17,017 nucleotides of DNA from positions 1-17,017 of the forward strand of contig JBIIAO010000009.1 in the NCBI GenBank assembly GCA_044239865.1, written 5' to 3'. Below the pieces are notes generated by a model. It saw nothing but the letters and a program-made list of their open reading frames with translations, made no database searches and had not been told where the DNA came from. Within the stretch, counting starts at the first letter, position 1, and the number at the start of each line of letters is the position of its first letter. Positions 7,573-13,726 of this stretch are shown here, piece by piece. The position numbers and the translations under genes were made by a program. This DNA is from CAIZGX01 sp044239865. GTDB lineage: Bacteria; Bacteroidota; Bacteroidia; Flavobacteriales_D; Sanyastnellaceae.

Positions 7573-7596
7573 TTCGGAAGAACGGAATGTTCCGAA
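7573..7596 (+). promoter_or_regulatory. Inverted repeat upstream of the FISUMP gene
   Basis: TTCGGAA (7573-7579) and TTCCGAA (7590-7596) pair perfectly over 7 bp around a 10-nt loop, 44 bases before the ATG at 7641. The nested alternative CGGAA/TTCCG is also possible. It is probably part of the leader of that gene. No promoter motif is convincing. Confidence 0.3.
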
Positions 7597-7640
7597 AAGC
7601 ATATCTGAAAAGCCCTTTGAATAACCGAACAAATTAACAT

Positions 7641-8633
7641 ATGAAAAATAAATTGTTGTTAGCCGCATTGTTTGTCTCCACAAATATATTTAGTCAACTT
7701 CCCGGAAATGGAATGACTGACTTCGATGGCAACATATACAATAGTGTTATACTCGGCACCCAGGAATGGGTAAAAGAAAATTTAAATGTGTCACACTATA
7801 GCGATGGCACTGTAATACCACAGGTAACTGACGCCACTCAATGGGCAAACTTAACAACAGGTGCTTGGTGTTATTACAACAATAGTGCAGCTCACGGCGC
7901 AATCTATGGTAAGTTGTATAATTGGTACGCGGTGGCCGGAATACATGACACAATCTCTTCAACACCAAACAAGGTATTGGCACCAGCAGGTTTTCACGTA
8001 CCCACAGACGCCGAGTGGACTACTTTAACCACTTTCCTCGGAGGATTACAGGTGGCGGGTGGCGAAATGAAAGAGATAGGAACAACCCATTGGGAAACCC
8101 CAAATACTGGCGCTACGAACAACAGCAATTTTACCGGTCTTGGAGATGGTTTCCGAATGGATTTTGGATTTTTTACTGGCATGGGTTTGTACGCGAACTG
8201 GTGGAGTTCGACTGAGACCTTGCAGGTCACTGCAAATCAGTTATATCCTTGGATTCGACACCTAGATCATGACAACACTGCCGTCACTCAAAGCCAAACT
8301 ACGAAAACATCGGGTCTTTCCGTTCGCCTAATAAGCGATACCGTGTTCAGTGACACCCCTTCAAATATGGGAACAATAAAAGGTGAGACCATTCGCATTT
8401 ATCCGAATCCGGCTACCGATAATGTTGTAATTAATTTGAGCAGCTCAACGACCTCAAGTAATTGGATGTACGTCATAAGTAACACCTTGGGTCAAGAAAT
8501 AACTCAAGGTAAAATCATATCACAACAGACAATTATTAATTTGAATGATGCGTTGAGTGAAGGCTTGTATTTTGTTAAAGTCTACGATGCTCTAGGTAAT
8601 GTTCTGACCACTAAGAAACTATTAGTACAATAG
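7641..8633 (+). CDS. FISUMP-domain secreted protein with T9SS sorting domain
   Basis: The 330-residue protein has a short signal peptide (cut after about residue 18, before QLPGN). Residues of about 28-232 form a Fibrobacter succinogenes major paralogous (FISUMP) domain, with EWVKENLNV (42-50), GKLYNWYAV (90-98), PAGFHVPTDAEW (115-126), WWSSTE (187-192) and a closing GLSVRLIS. A type A T9SS sorting domain fills about 252-330, opening with IYPNP (253-257) and holding GQEIT, GLYFVKVYD and TTKKLLVQ. The product should be exported and released or anchored at the cell surface. FISUMP domains have no known enzymatic role, and surface binding or adhesion is a guess. The 3' end and its downstream DNA are duplicated at 13405-13602. 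Confidence 0.9.
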   Translation: MKNKLLLAALFVSTNIFSQLPGNGMTDFDGNIYNSVILGTQEWVKENLNVSHYSDGTVIPQVTDATQWANLTTGAWCYYNNSAAHGAIYGKLYNWYAVAGIHDTISSTPNKVLAPAGFHVPTDAEWTTLTTFLGGLQVAGGEMKEIGTTHWETPNTGATNNSNFTGLGDGFRMDFGFFTGMGLYANWWSSTETLQVTANQLYPWIRHLDHDNTAVTQSQTTKTSGLSVRLISDTVFSDTPSNMGTIKGETIRIYPNPATDNVVINLSSSTTSSNWMYVISNTLGQEITQGKIISQQTIINLNDALSEGLYFVKVYDALGNVLTTKKLLVQ

Positions 8634-8768
8634 TTCGCGAATGTCTTTGTAAAAGGTAAGAGAGGTTAAGAAAGAGGAAGAAAAGGGAAGAATATCCGAA
8701 GGACGAGGGCGAATTGCTTCGCGAGGGCAACTGGCGTTGCGAGGGTCCTACGGACGAGGGTCTTCGAC
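8634..8768 (+). repeat. Mini-hairpin array E with purine-rich stretch
   Basis: Directly after the FISUMP stop codon come TTCGC, GAAT and a small CTTT-GTA-AAAG hairpin (8645-8655), then a purine-rich stretch with AAAGGTAAGAGAGG (8652-8665). The second half is a regular array: an imperfect ATCC-GAA-GGAC (8694-8704), GCGAA-TTGC-TTCGC (8709-8722), GCAAC-TGGC-GTTGC (8727-8740), GTCC-TAC-GGAC (8745-8755) and GTC-TTC-GAC (8760-8768). Every linker between them is GAGG. The first 30 bases (8634-8663) recur exactly at 13573-13602. Confidence 0.85.
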
Positions 8769-8861
8769 GTTTCTGATGGGAAGAATAGGTAAGATTGAAT
8801 TCCTAATTTCTCATTGTGTTTCTCATACTCTTTCTTGCTTTTTTTTTAAGAAAATGAATGC

Positions 8862-8899
8862 TTGTGAATGAATATCGATATGTTATACCAAATTCACAA
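8862..8899 (+). promoter_or_regulatory. Nested palindromes upstream of the first CAP gene
   Basis: TTGTGAAT (8862-8869) and ATTCACAA (8892-8899) form a perfect 8-bp inverted repeat. Its loop contains the 10-bp palindrome ATATCGATAT (8872-8881). It ends 37 bases before the preferred ATG at 8937. A regulator-binding site or leader hairpin is plausible, at the head of a five-gene cluster. The structure also argues that the upstream in-frame ATG at 8868 is noncoding. Confidence 0.4.
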
Positions 8900-8936
8900 T
8901 AAGTTGTTAAATTGCATTATTAATTTAATCGAAAAA

Positions 8937-9890
8937 ATGAGGGGAATTATCACTTTTATTTTTTTGTTTTTTGCATGCGCTACAACTGATTTGCGCGCTC
9001 AATGTGACAGAGAGCAAATGGTTTTAGATTACAACGCTAATTACCTAGGCTCCAATGTTACTGTGGAAGAACTCGGTTGGACGGGTAATGTATCCACCTG
9101 CAACGCGGGTAAAATTAGTCGTTTGGCTCAAACAAGAACCTTGCAGCGGATAAATTATTTTCGTCATTTAGCAGGACTCCCAAACGCCATTGCGTTAGAT
9201 TCTATAAAAAACAGGAATTGTCAAGAAGCCGCTTTAATGATGGACGCGAACAACGACATTGACCATTCCCCTCCTACTTCTTGGAGTTGCTATTCAGTCG
9301 ATGGGGCGAAAGCCGCTAGAAGTTCCAATCTCGCCTACGGTCCTCATTCATCTGCAGCCATTACCCTTTTTATGGATGATGAAGGCTCCCCGAATTTAGG
9401 ACATCGCCGTTGGATTCTTCAGCAAAGTAAATCAATATTTGGTCACGGTGCTACTCCAACAATTTCTGTATTATATGTCTTTGATGATTCTGGAACAAGT
9501 CCAAACCTCCCTTTTACGGCCTACCCCTGCCCTGGATTTTTTCCTGCCCCACTGGCTAGTGTTAAAACATGGTCATTTAGCATCCCATCGGCTGATTTCA
9601 GTTTAGCGACTGTTTCAATAACTTCACCGAATGGCGAATTGATTCCAGTGACATCTCAAATAACGAATAACGGTTACGGTGACAATACAATTGCATTTGA
9701 CCCAATCGGGATTATTGTAAGCAGTATTTATGATGAAACCTACACCGTTACAATTAATAACGTTAAACTGTCTACTGGAACAGTCGAGAAATACACCTAC
9801 AAAGTAACTATTGCCCAAATAACTTATCCTCCAGCATGTCCTAAAGGCAAGGTTTGGGTTGAAAAAAAATGTGAATGCGTTACACCATAA
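8937..9890 (+). CDS. Secreted CAP-domain (SCP/PR1-like) protein
   Basis: I start this at ATG 8937 (317 residues), not at the in-frame ATG 8868, because 8937 gives a clean signal peptide (Met-Arg, hydrophobic core, cut after RA before QCDREQ) and follows an A-rich leader. The first half holds a CAP domain. It has ARTLQR-like packing (TRTLQRINYFRHLAGLP), a segment NDIDHSPPTSW, NLAYG, and the signature GSPNLGHRRWILQ with its conserved His. The second half is beta-rich and unassigned. The C-terminus has a small Cys cluster (ACPKGKVWVEKKCECVTP) without a T9SS domain. CAP proteins are secreted, with varied and mostly unproven functions. It heads a cluster of five exported proteins and is followed 65 bp later by the protease gene. 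Confidence 0.82.
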   Translation: MRGIITFIFLFFACATTDLRAQCDREQMVLDYNANYLGSNVTVEELGWTGNVSTCNAGKISRLAQTRTLQRINYFRHLAGLPNAIALDSIKNRNCQEAALMMDANNDIDHSPPTSWSCYSVDGAKAARSSNLAYGPHSSAAITLFMDDEGSPNLGHRRWILQQSKSIFGHGATPTISVLYVFDDSGTSPNLPFTAYPCPGFFPAPLASVKTWSFSIPSADFSLATVSITSPNGELIPVTSQITNNGYGDNTIAFDPIGIIVSSIYDETYTVTINNVKLSTGTVEKYTYKVTIAQITYPPACPKGKVWVEKKCECVTP

Positions 9891-9955
9891 CAACGTTCTA
9901 CAAACTTCCCTTCCATTTAGCGTTCGAGCATATTACCAAAATCACAAAAGGTAAC

Positions 9956-11140
9956 ATGTTAACGAAAAGCAATCTTTTGATTCGAATAATATTTGTTATT
10001 CTTTTCAAATGCATTGTTGCGCTATCAAATGGCCAAGCAAATGTTCAACAAATTGGACCCAATTATTTTGTTGCAGGAGTAAACACCGAACAGTTTAATT
10101 ATGTCGCAGCCAATAGCCGTCAGCGGGCGAACAATTGGTGCTGGGCGGCTTGTATTCAAATGGTTCTTAACTATCATGGTCTTTACATAACACAAGAAGA
10201 TATTGTTCGACAATGCTACGGGGGACTCTATGATGCACCGGGTGGATACGAACAATTTTCAGTCGGATTAAACCGATGGGCATATAACAATAGAGGTTCG
10301 GTTTCGAAGGTTTCGTTTAATTCCTACCCGACAAATTCCAATGAAATTGTAAATTTTCTGAGTAGCAATTGGCCATTGATTGTAGGAATAAATACAGGTG
10401 GCGACATTGGCCACGCTTATGTATTAACAGCTATTTATTATTCAATCGGAACAGATCAATATGGAAATGCAGTTGCCCTGCCTGATAAAGTGGTACTCCG
10501 AGATCCTTCGCCAGGTCAAGTATCTCGACAAGAATGGCCTTGGCAAACATTTGCAAATCATGTTACCCATGTCTACAAAGTTTGGGTGAGCGACATACAA
10601 CCAACCTACTATAGCTACGAGCCTCTGGTAACATGGGACGATTTATTTCCTCAAACCTCCATCAGTGACCGAGGATATTCAAAAAATACGCTTTACAGCG
10701 GACTTAGTTTCACTTCTGCGGGGACTTCCTTTCCGTTATTGTATGAAAAGAAATTAAGCAACAATAACAGCATTCGTTACAACATTCAACTTGCGAAGAA
10801 AAACAGTTCAGACGGATATGCTTATAGCATTAGCAGAAGATATTTCAGCATGGGTGTCGACTATTTAAAGAATTTCCCAAGACCATATCGCTGGAATTGG
10901 TTTGCAGGAGGAACGCTGAATTATCGTATTCATTCGCTCACGCAAACGACCTATGATTACAACGGAAGAACCTATCTCGAAAAAACGAAAATGAACCATT
11001 TATTTGCTGGAATTCGAGCTGGGGGTGTTCGCTATACAGGAAAGAAATGTTTCATAACATGGGACATGGGTATGGGATATCACACTTACTTCAAACGCAT
11101 TAAGCTAGATATGAATGTTCTCATTGGATATCGTTTTTAG
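9956..11140 (+). CDS. Papain-like cysteine protease with C-terminal beta-barrel-like domain
   Basis: The chosen ATG 9956 gives 394 residues beginning with a signal peptide (cut near SNGQ). The ORF is open from ATG 9875, which overlaps the previous gene and puts a non-signal-like stretch in front. The N-terminal domain (about 30-215) is papain-like. Cys62 sits in NNWCWAACIQMVL, His153 in GHAYVLTAI and Asp183 in LRDPSPG, as in the Papain_like_cys_pept / C39-like families. The last 150 or so residues (from about 243) are rich in alternating aromatic and polar residues and Gly, with segments such as FAGGTLNYRI and HLFAGIRAGGVRY, and end LDMNVLIGYRF with a terminal Phe. This resembles an outer-membrane barrel, although it could also be a soluble beta domain. 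The product is probably a surface- or periplasm-acting hydrolase. It is followed 26 bp later by the coiled-coil gene. Confidence 0.8.
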   Translation: MLTKSNLLIRIIFVILFKCIVALSNGQANVQQIGPNYFVAGVNTEQFNYVAANSRQRANNWCWAACIQMVLNYHGLYITQEDIVRQCYGGLYDAPGGYEQFSVGLNRWAYNNRGSVSKVSFNSYPTNSNEIVNFLSSNWPLIVGINTGGDIGHAYVLTAIYYSIGTDQYGNAVALPDKVVLRDPSPGQVSRQEWPWQTFANHVTHVYKVWVSDIQPTYYSYEPLVTWDDLFPQTSISDRGYSKNTLYSGLSFTSAGTSFPLLYEKKLSNNNSIRYNIQLAKKNSSDGYAYSISRRYFSMGVDYLKNFPRPYRWNWFAGGTLNYRIHSLTQTTYDYNGRTYLEKTKMNHLFAGIRAGGVRYTGKKCFITWDMGMGYHTYFKRIKLDMNVLIGYRF

Positions 11141-11166
11141 AGAGAACGATTAATTAAACTTTGAAA

Positions 11167-12183
11167 ATGAAAAATCTGATTATTCAAATCAATAAAATTC
11201 AAATTGCTCGATTTTGCATCCTTCTTCAACTTCTATTGATTGGAAATTTCATTCAAGGCCAAAACAAAAAAGAACAGATTGTTCTTCTGCAAAATAAAAT
11301 TGACAGCCTTGTTTCAAGTCACAACAAAGAGAGCACGGAGTACCAAAATCAAATTATAGAGTTACACGCTGAAATTGGAAAATTAAAAAATGAAATATCC
11401 GCCTTCCAATTTAAAATTAACACGAGCAAAAGTACCCTTGAAAATTATCAAGTTCAATTGAAACAGAAAACTGATAGCTTGAAAAACATTCAAATTCAAT
11501 TTGACTCTATTACTAAAAATGTATTTAGCCTGAACAAGAACTTCAATTACGAAGACAGCACCCTATTGTCTTTTGGTTGTGACTGCCCAAGTAAATTTGA
11601 ATATGAGTCATATGCAAGTGAAGACGCCGTCACTCTTGGATGGTCCAATGAAGGTTGCTTCTACTTTTTAATTTCTCATTCCAATGGAGCCATTGGAAGC
11701 AATCATCGCAACCCGAAATTTTACTGCTTTTGCGAAAAAGACAAATTTCCAAAATCAATAATGAGCGAATCAGATAGCGCAAAATGGGCAGAGTTGGAGT
11801 TTGACCCTGCAAAGATCAATCAGCTGGCACGAAATGTTATTTCCAATAAGAACTTATTATCCAACAATCAAATCGGAATAATTGCAGACACTCACTTTGA
11901 GAATAGTCAAAAATTCCAAGAGATCACTGAATTGAAAGAGAAAAACGGAAGTAAAAAATACTACTTAATTAAAAAAAATGGTAATAAGCAACTCATTAAA
12001 CAATACAATCCCGTGTATGAAGAAATAGACGACATGCCATTTATTTATGGTGATGGTGAATATACCGGTTACATTAAATCTCCTTGGAACGATACATACA
12101 TTTTAATCTTCTCTTATATAGATTACTACACGGGTTTCGAGCGTGAAAATGAATGTAAACTAGATCTGATCTTTTTAAAATAA
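11167..12183 (+). CDS. Secreted coiled-coil protein of unknown function
   Basis: The start is ATG 11167; an in-frame TTG at 11161 would add two residues. The 338-residue product has a signal peptide (cut near FIQGQ), then a long heptad-like helical region (about 30-125) rich in Lys, Glu, Gln and Ser. The C-terminal domain has paired cysteines (FGCDCPS and FYCFCEKD) and an aspartate/tyrosine-rich end. I do not recognise a family. It lies 26 bp after the protease gene in the same orientation, so it is likely cotranscribed. It may be a periplasmic or surface scaffold, but nothing in it identifies a function. Confidence 0.75.
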   Translation: MKNLIIQINKIQIARFCILLQLLLIGNFIQGQNKKEQIVLLQNKIDSLVSSHNKESTEYQNQIIELHAEIGKLKNEISAFQFKINTSKSTLENYQVQLKQKTDSLKNIQIQFDSITKNVFSLNKNFNYEDSTLLSFGCDCPSKFEYESYASEDAVTLGWSNEGCFYFLISHSNGAIGSNHRNPKFYCFCEKDKFPKSIMSESDSAKWAELEFDPAKINQLARNVISNKNLLSNNQIGIIADTHFENSQKFQEITELKEKNGSKKYYLIKKNGNKQLIKQYNPVYEEIDDMPFIYGDGEYTGYIKSPWNDTYILIFSYIDYYTGFERENECKLDLIFLK

Positions 12184-12203
12184 TGGCAACATTTAATAAA
12201 ACT

Positions 12204-12230
12204 CTTTGTATCTTGTTTTGACAAACAAAG
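12204..12230 (+). other. Bulged hairpin between coiled-coil and small secreted protein genes
   Basis: CTTTGT (12204-12209) and TTGT (12213-12216), separated by a 3-nt bulge, pair with ACAA (12221-12224) and ACAAAG (12225-12230) around a TTTG loop, for 10 bp in total. No T run follows, so it is not a classic terminator. It could be a leader structure or an RNA-stability element inside the cluster. Confidence 0.4.
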
Positions 12231-12269
12231 TAAATAAGCATTAAAATCAAACAAACAAAATACAAATCC

Positions 12270-12644
12270 ATGAAACACTTCATTATCACTACCTTCCTAT
12301 TTTGCTCTGCTCTTTTCGCTTCAGCGCAAAGTTTAAATGGTACTTATACCAATGCTAAAAAACAAACCTTAACAATCACCAATCACAAGCCAAATGCAAG
12401 TTTTGACTTTGCTTATACATCAGGTGTGAATGATGAGTGGGGATGCTTGTTCAATGAAAAAGGAACTGCAGCCTTCAAAAGCGTGAAAGAGTATATTACC
12501 GGTGACACCGAATACCCTGAAATTGTTTTTCAAGTATCTGAAAACGAGGTTTTAATTGTTGCTGCTTATCTTATGGAATATGATTGTGGTAGATACGGAG
12601 ATTCTCAATCTGAGGAATACATCTGGTACAAAAAGACGAAATAA
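12270..12644 (+). CDS. Small secreted protein of unknown family
   Basis: The 124-residue product begins with a typical signal peptide cut after ASA (residue 19), leaving QSLNGTYTN at the mature end. The mature part is probably all-beta. The GTYTNAKKQTLTI opening is of the kind seen in lipocalin-like small proteins, but I do not recognise the family. Two cysteines (C59, C106) could form a disulfide. It lies 86 bp after the coiled-coil gene and 60 bp before the second CAP gene. A decayed copy of its 3' end is found at 13295-13330, which suggests a paralogue once followed the CAP gene. Confidence 0.75.
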   Translation: MKHFIITTFLFCSALFASAQSLNGTYTNAKKQTLTITNHKPNASFDFAYTSGVNDEWGCLFNEKGTAAFKSVKEYITGDTEYPEIVFQVSENEVLIVAAYLMEYDCGRYGDSQSEEYIWYKKTK

Positions 12645-12704
12645 GCCTTACAAAAGTTATCATTGACTTTCCCTATAATAATGTACCACCAATAATAATC
12701 GCAG

Positions 12705-13283
12705 ATGAGAAAGAAACTCAGTTTACTTTTATTCATAATACTTTTGACCCCCTGTCTGGTATGGCTTCGCGCTCAATCGCCCGAATTAACGGAAGCATTG
12801 AACTACTTGAATAGTGTGCGTGCAAATCCTGGTAAATTTTCCAACGAAATTGGAGTAAATCTAAGTGATATTAAATCCATTCATGCCTTGAAATGGAATT
12901 CCTCTCTAGCCTCAGCGGCGGCATTCAAAGCGCAGGACATGGCCAATCGCAACTACTTTGGGCATGTGAATCCTGAAGGTTACGGAATGAATTATTATAT
13001 CAATAAATATGGTTATTCGCTCGTTCCTTCATGGTTCGAGCAAAAATCAAATAACTTTTTTGAATCAATTTCCGCAGGAGCCGAAACACCCAAAGAGGCG
13101 ATCATTAATCTAATAGACGATGGAGGGGAAACTGTCCACCTAAACGCAGGGCACAGAGTGCATTTGTTAGGAATAAAAGATTTTTATCAACCTTGTTACG
13201 ACATCGGAATTGGATGGGCTTACAACCCAAATTCTACCTACAAATATTATTGCTGCGTTCTCATTGCGAAGCATGATTGGTAG
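12705..13283 (+). CDS. Secreted CAP-domain protein (short)
   Basis: The 192-residue product has a signal peptide (cut after RA, before QSPEL) and is otherwise a single CAP domain (about 28-190). Characteristic pieces are ALNYLNSVRANP (31-42), LKWNSSLASAAAFKAQDMA (62-80), YFGHVNPEG with H87, FFESISAG with E120, and GHRVHLLG with H150. The His-Glu-His positions match the conserved cavity residues of the family. It resembles the stand-alone bacterial CAP proteins more than the 8937 gene does, and the two are not close copies. It is the last gene of the exported cluster, ending 71 bp before a strong terminator. Confidence 0.88.
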   Translation: MRKKLSLLLFIILLTPCLVWLRAQSPELTEALNYLNSVRANPGKFSNEIGVNLSDIKSIHALKWNSSLASAAAFKAQDMANRNYFGHVNPEGYGMNYYINKYGYSLVPSWFEQKSNNFFESISAGAETPKEAIINLIDDGGETVHLNAGHRVHLLGIKDFYQPCYDIGIGWAYNPNSTYKYYCCVLIAKHDW

Positions 13284-13294
13284 AGTTATTTGAC

Positions 13295-13330
13295 AAAGGA
13301 ATACGAAATATAAAAGGACGAAATAAGCCT
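13295..13330 (+). pseudogene. Remnant of the 3' end of a paralogue of the small secreted protein gene
   Basis: GACGAAATAAGCCT (13317-13330) matches 12635-12648 exactly, spanning the stop codon of the 124-residue gene. AGGAATAC (13297-13304) matches 12613-12620. The spacing differs by 2 bases, which breaks the reading frame. No further upstream part of the gene is present. The match is short, so this is a moderate call. Confidence 0.45.
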
Positions 13331-13354
13331 ATTCCCAACAATAGATAAAAAAGA

Positions 13355-13384
13355 AAAGGTTCCGAGGAACCTTTCTTTTTTTTT
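13355..13384 (+). terminator. Intrinsic terminator of the exported-protein cluster
   Basis: AAAGGTTC (13355-13362) pairs perfectly with GAACCTTT (13367-13374) around CGAG and is followed by C and nine T (13376-13384). The A-rich left flank means it could also act on the minus strand, where no gene is seen. Confidence 0.9.
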
Positions 13385-13404
13385 GCATCCTAGTGACTCC
13401 TGAT

Positions 13405-13572
13405 TTTCTCGATAAGTCCTGGAACATGGGCCAAGAGATAACTCACGGGAAAATCGTGTCAAAACAGACAATTATTAATTTTGAGAATGAGTTGAGTGAT
13501 GGTTTGTATTTTGTTAAAGTCTACGATGCCCTTGGCAATGTTCTGACCACTAAAAAACTATTAGTACAATAG
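13405..13572 (+). pseudogene. 3'-terminal fragment of a FISUMP/T9SS gene (sorting domain only)
   Basis: In one frame, from about 13423 to the TAG at 13570-13572, this encodes WNMGQEITHGKIVSKQ and then GLYFVKVYDALGNVLTTKK, closely matching the last residues of the FISUMP protein at 7641-8633. Over the final 47 codons, 39 residues are identical and no gaps are needed. There is no start codon, signal peptide or FISUMP domain; upstream sequence is a terminator. The sorting domain remains undamaged in frame, so the fragment is recent or kept by exchange with the intact copy. The last coding bases and the following noncoding DNA form a 48-bp exact match (13555-13602 with 8616-8663). Confidence 0.85.
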
Positions 13573-13680
13573 TTCGCGAATGTCTTTGTAAAAGGTAAGA
13601 GAAGGTAAGAGAAGGTAAGAGAAGGTAAGAGAAGGTAAGAGAAGTTAAAAAAGGGTAAGAAAAGGGAAGAATGCCGTTGA
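13573..13680 (+). repeat. 10-bp tandem repeat GGTAAGAGAA and related purine-rich element
   Basis: After TTCGC-GAAT and the CTTT-GTA-AAAG hairpin shared with array E come five perfect tandem copies of GGTAAGAGAA (13594-13643). Degenerate copies continue to about 13671. The + strand is almost pure purine over some 80 bases. Single copies of the same element occur at 4811-4824, 4831-4844, 7316-7329 and 8652-8665. The rest of the gap 13284-13726 holds the remnants and terminator listed separately. Confidence 0.9.
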
Positions 13681-13690
13681 CACGTTATTC

Positions 13691-13710
13691 AGTTAACCTC
13701 GTTCTTAACT
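13691..13710 (+). promoter_or_regulatory. Inverted repeat before the TTG-started EEP gene
   Basis: AGTTAA (13691-13696) and TTAACT (13705-13710) form a 6-bp stem with an 8-nt loop, 16 bases before the TTG start. TTGACA is present just upstream (13678-13683) but no convincing -10/-7 partner is seen. Chance is possible. Confidence 0.25.
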
Positions 13711-13726
13711 ACATTCGGAAAAAAAA

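Noticed and set aside
8868..8936. N-terminal extension of the first CAP protein from ATG 8868
   Set aside because: It would put 23 residues before a good signal peptide, and it overlaps the inverted repeat at 8862-8899. ATG 8937 with an A-rich leader is preferred.
9875..9955. N-terminal extension of the papain-like protease from ATG 9875
   Set aside because: It overlaps the end of the CAP gene and adds a stretch unlike a signal peptide before one that is. ATG 9956 is preferred.
13286..13471. Minus-strand ORF across the terminator and FISUMP fragment
   Set aside because: It covers a terminator and a clear + strand gene fragment, and it has no recognisable product.
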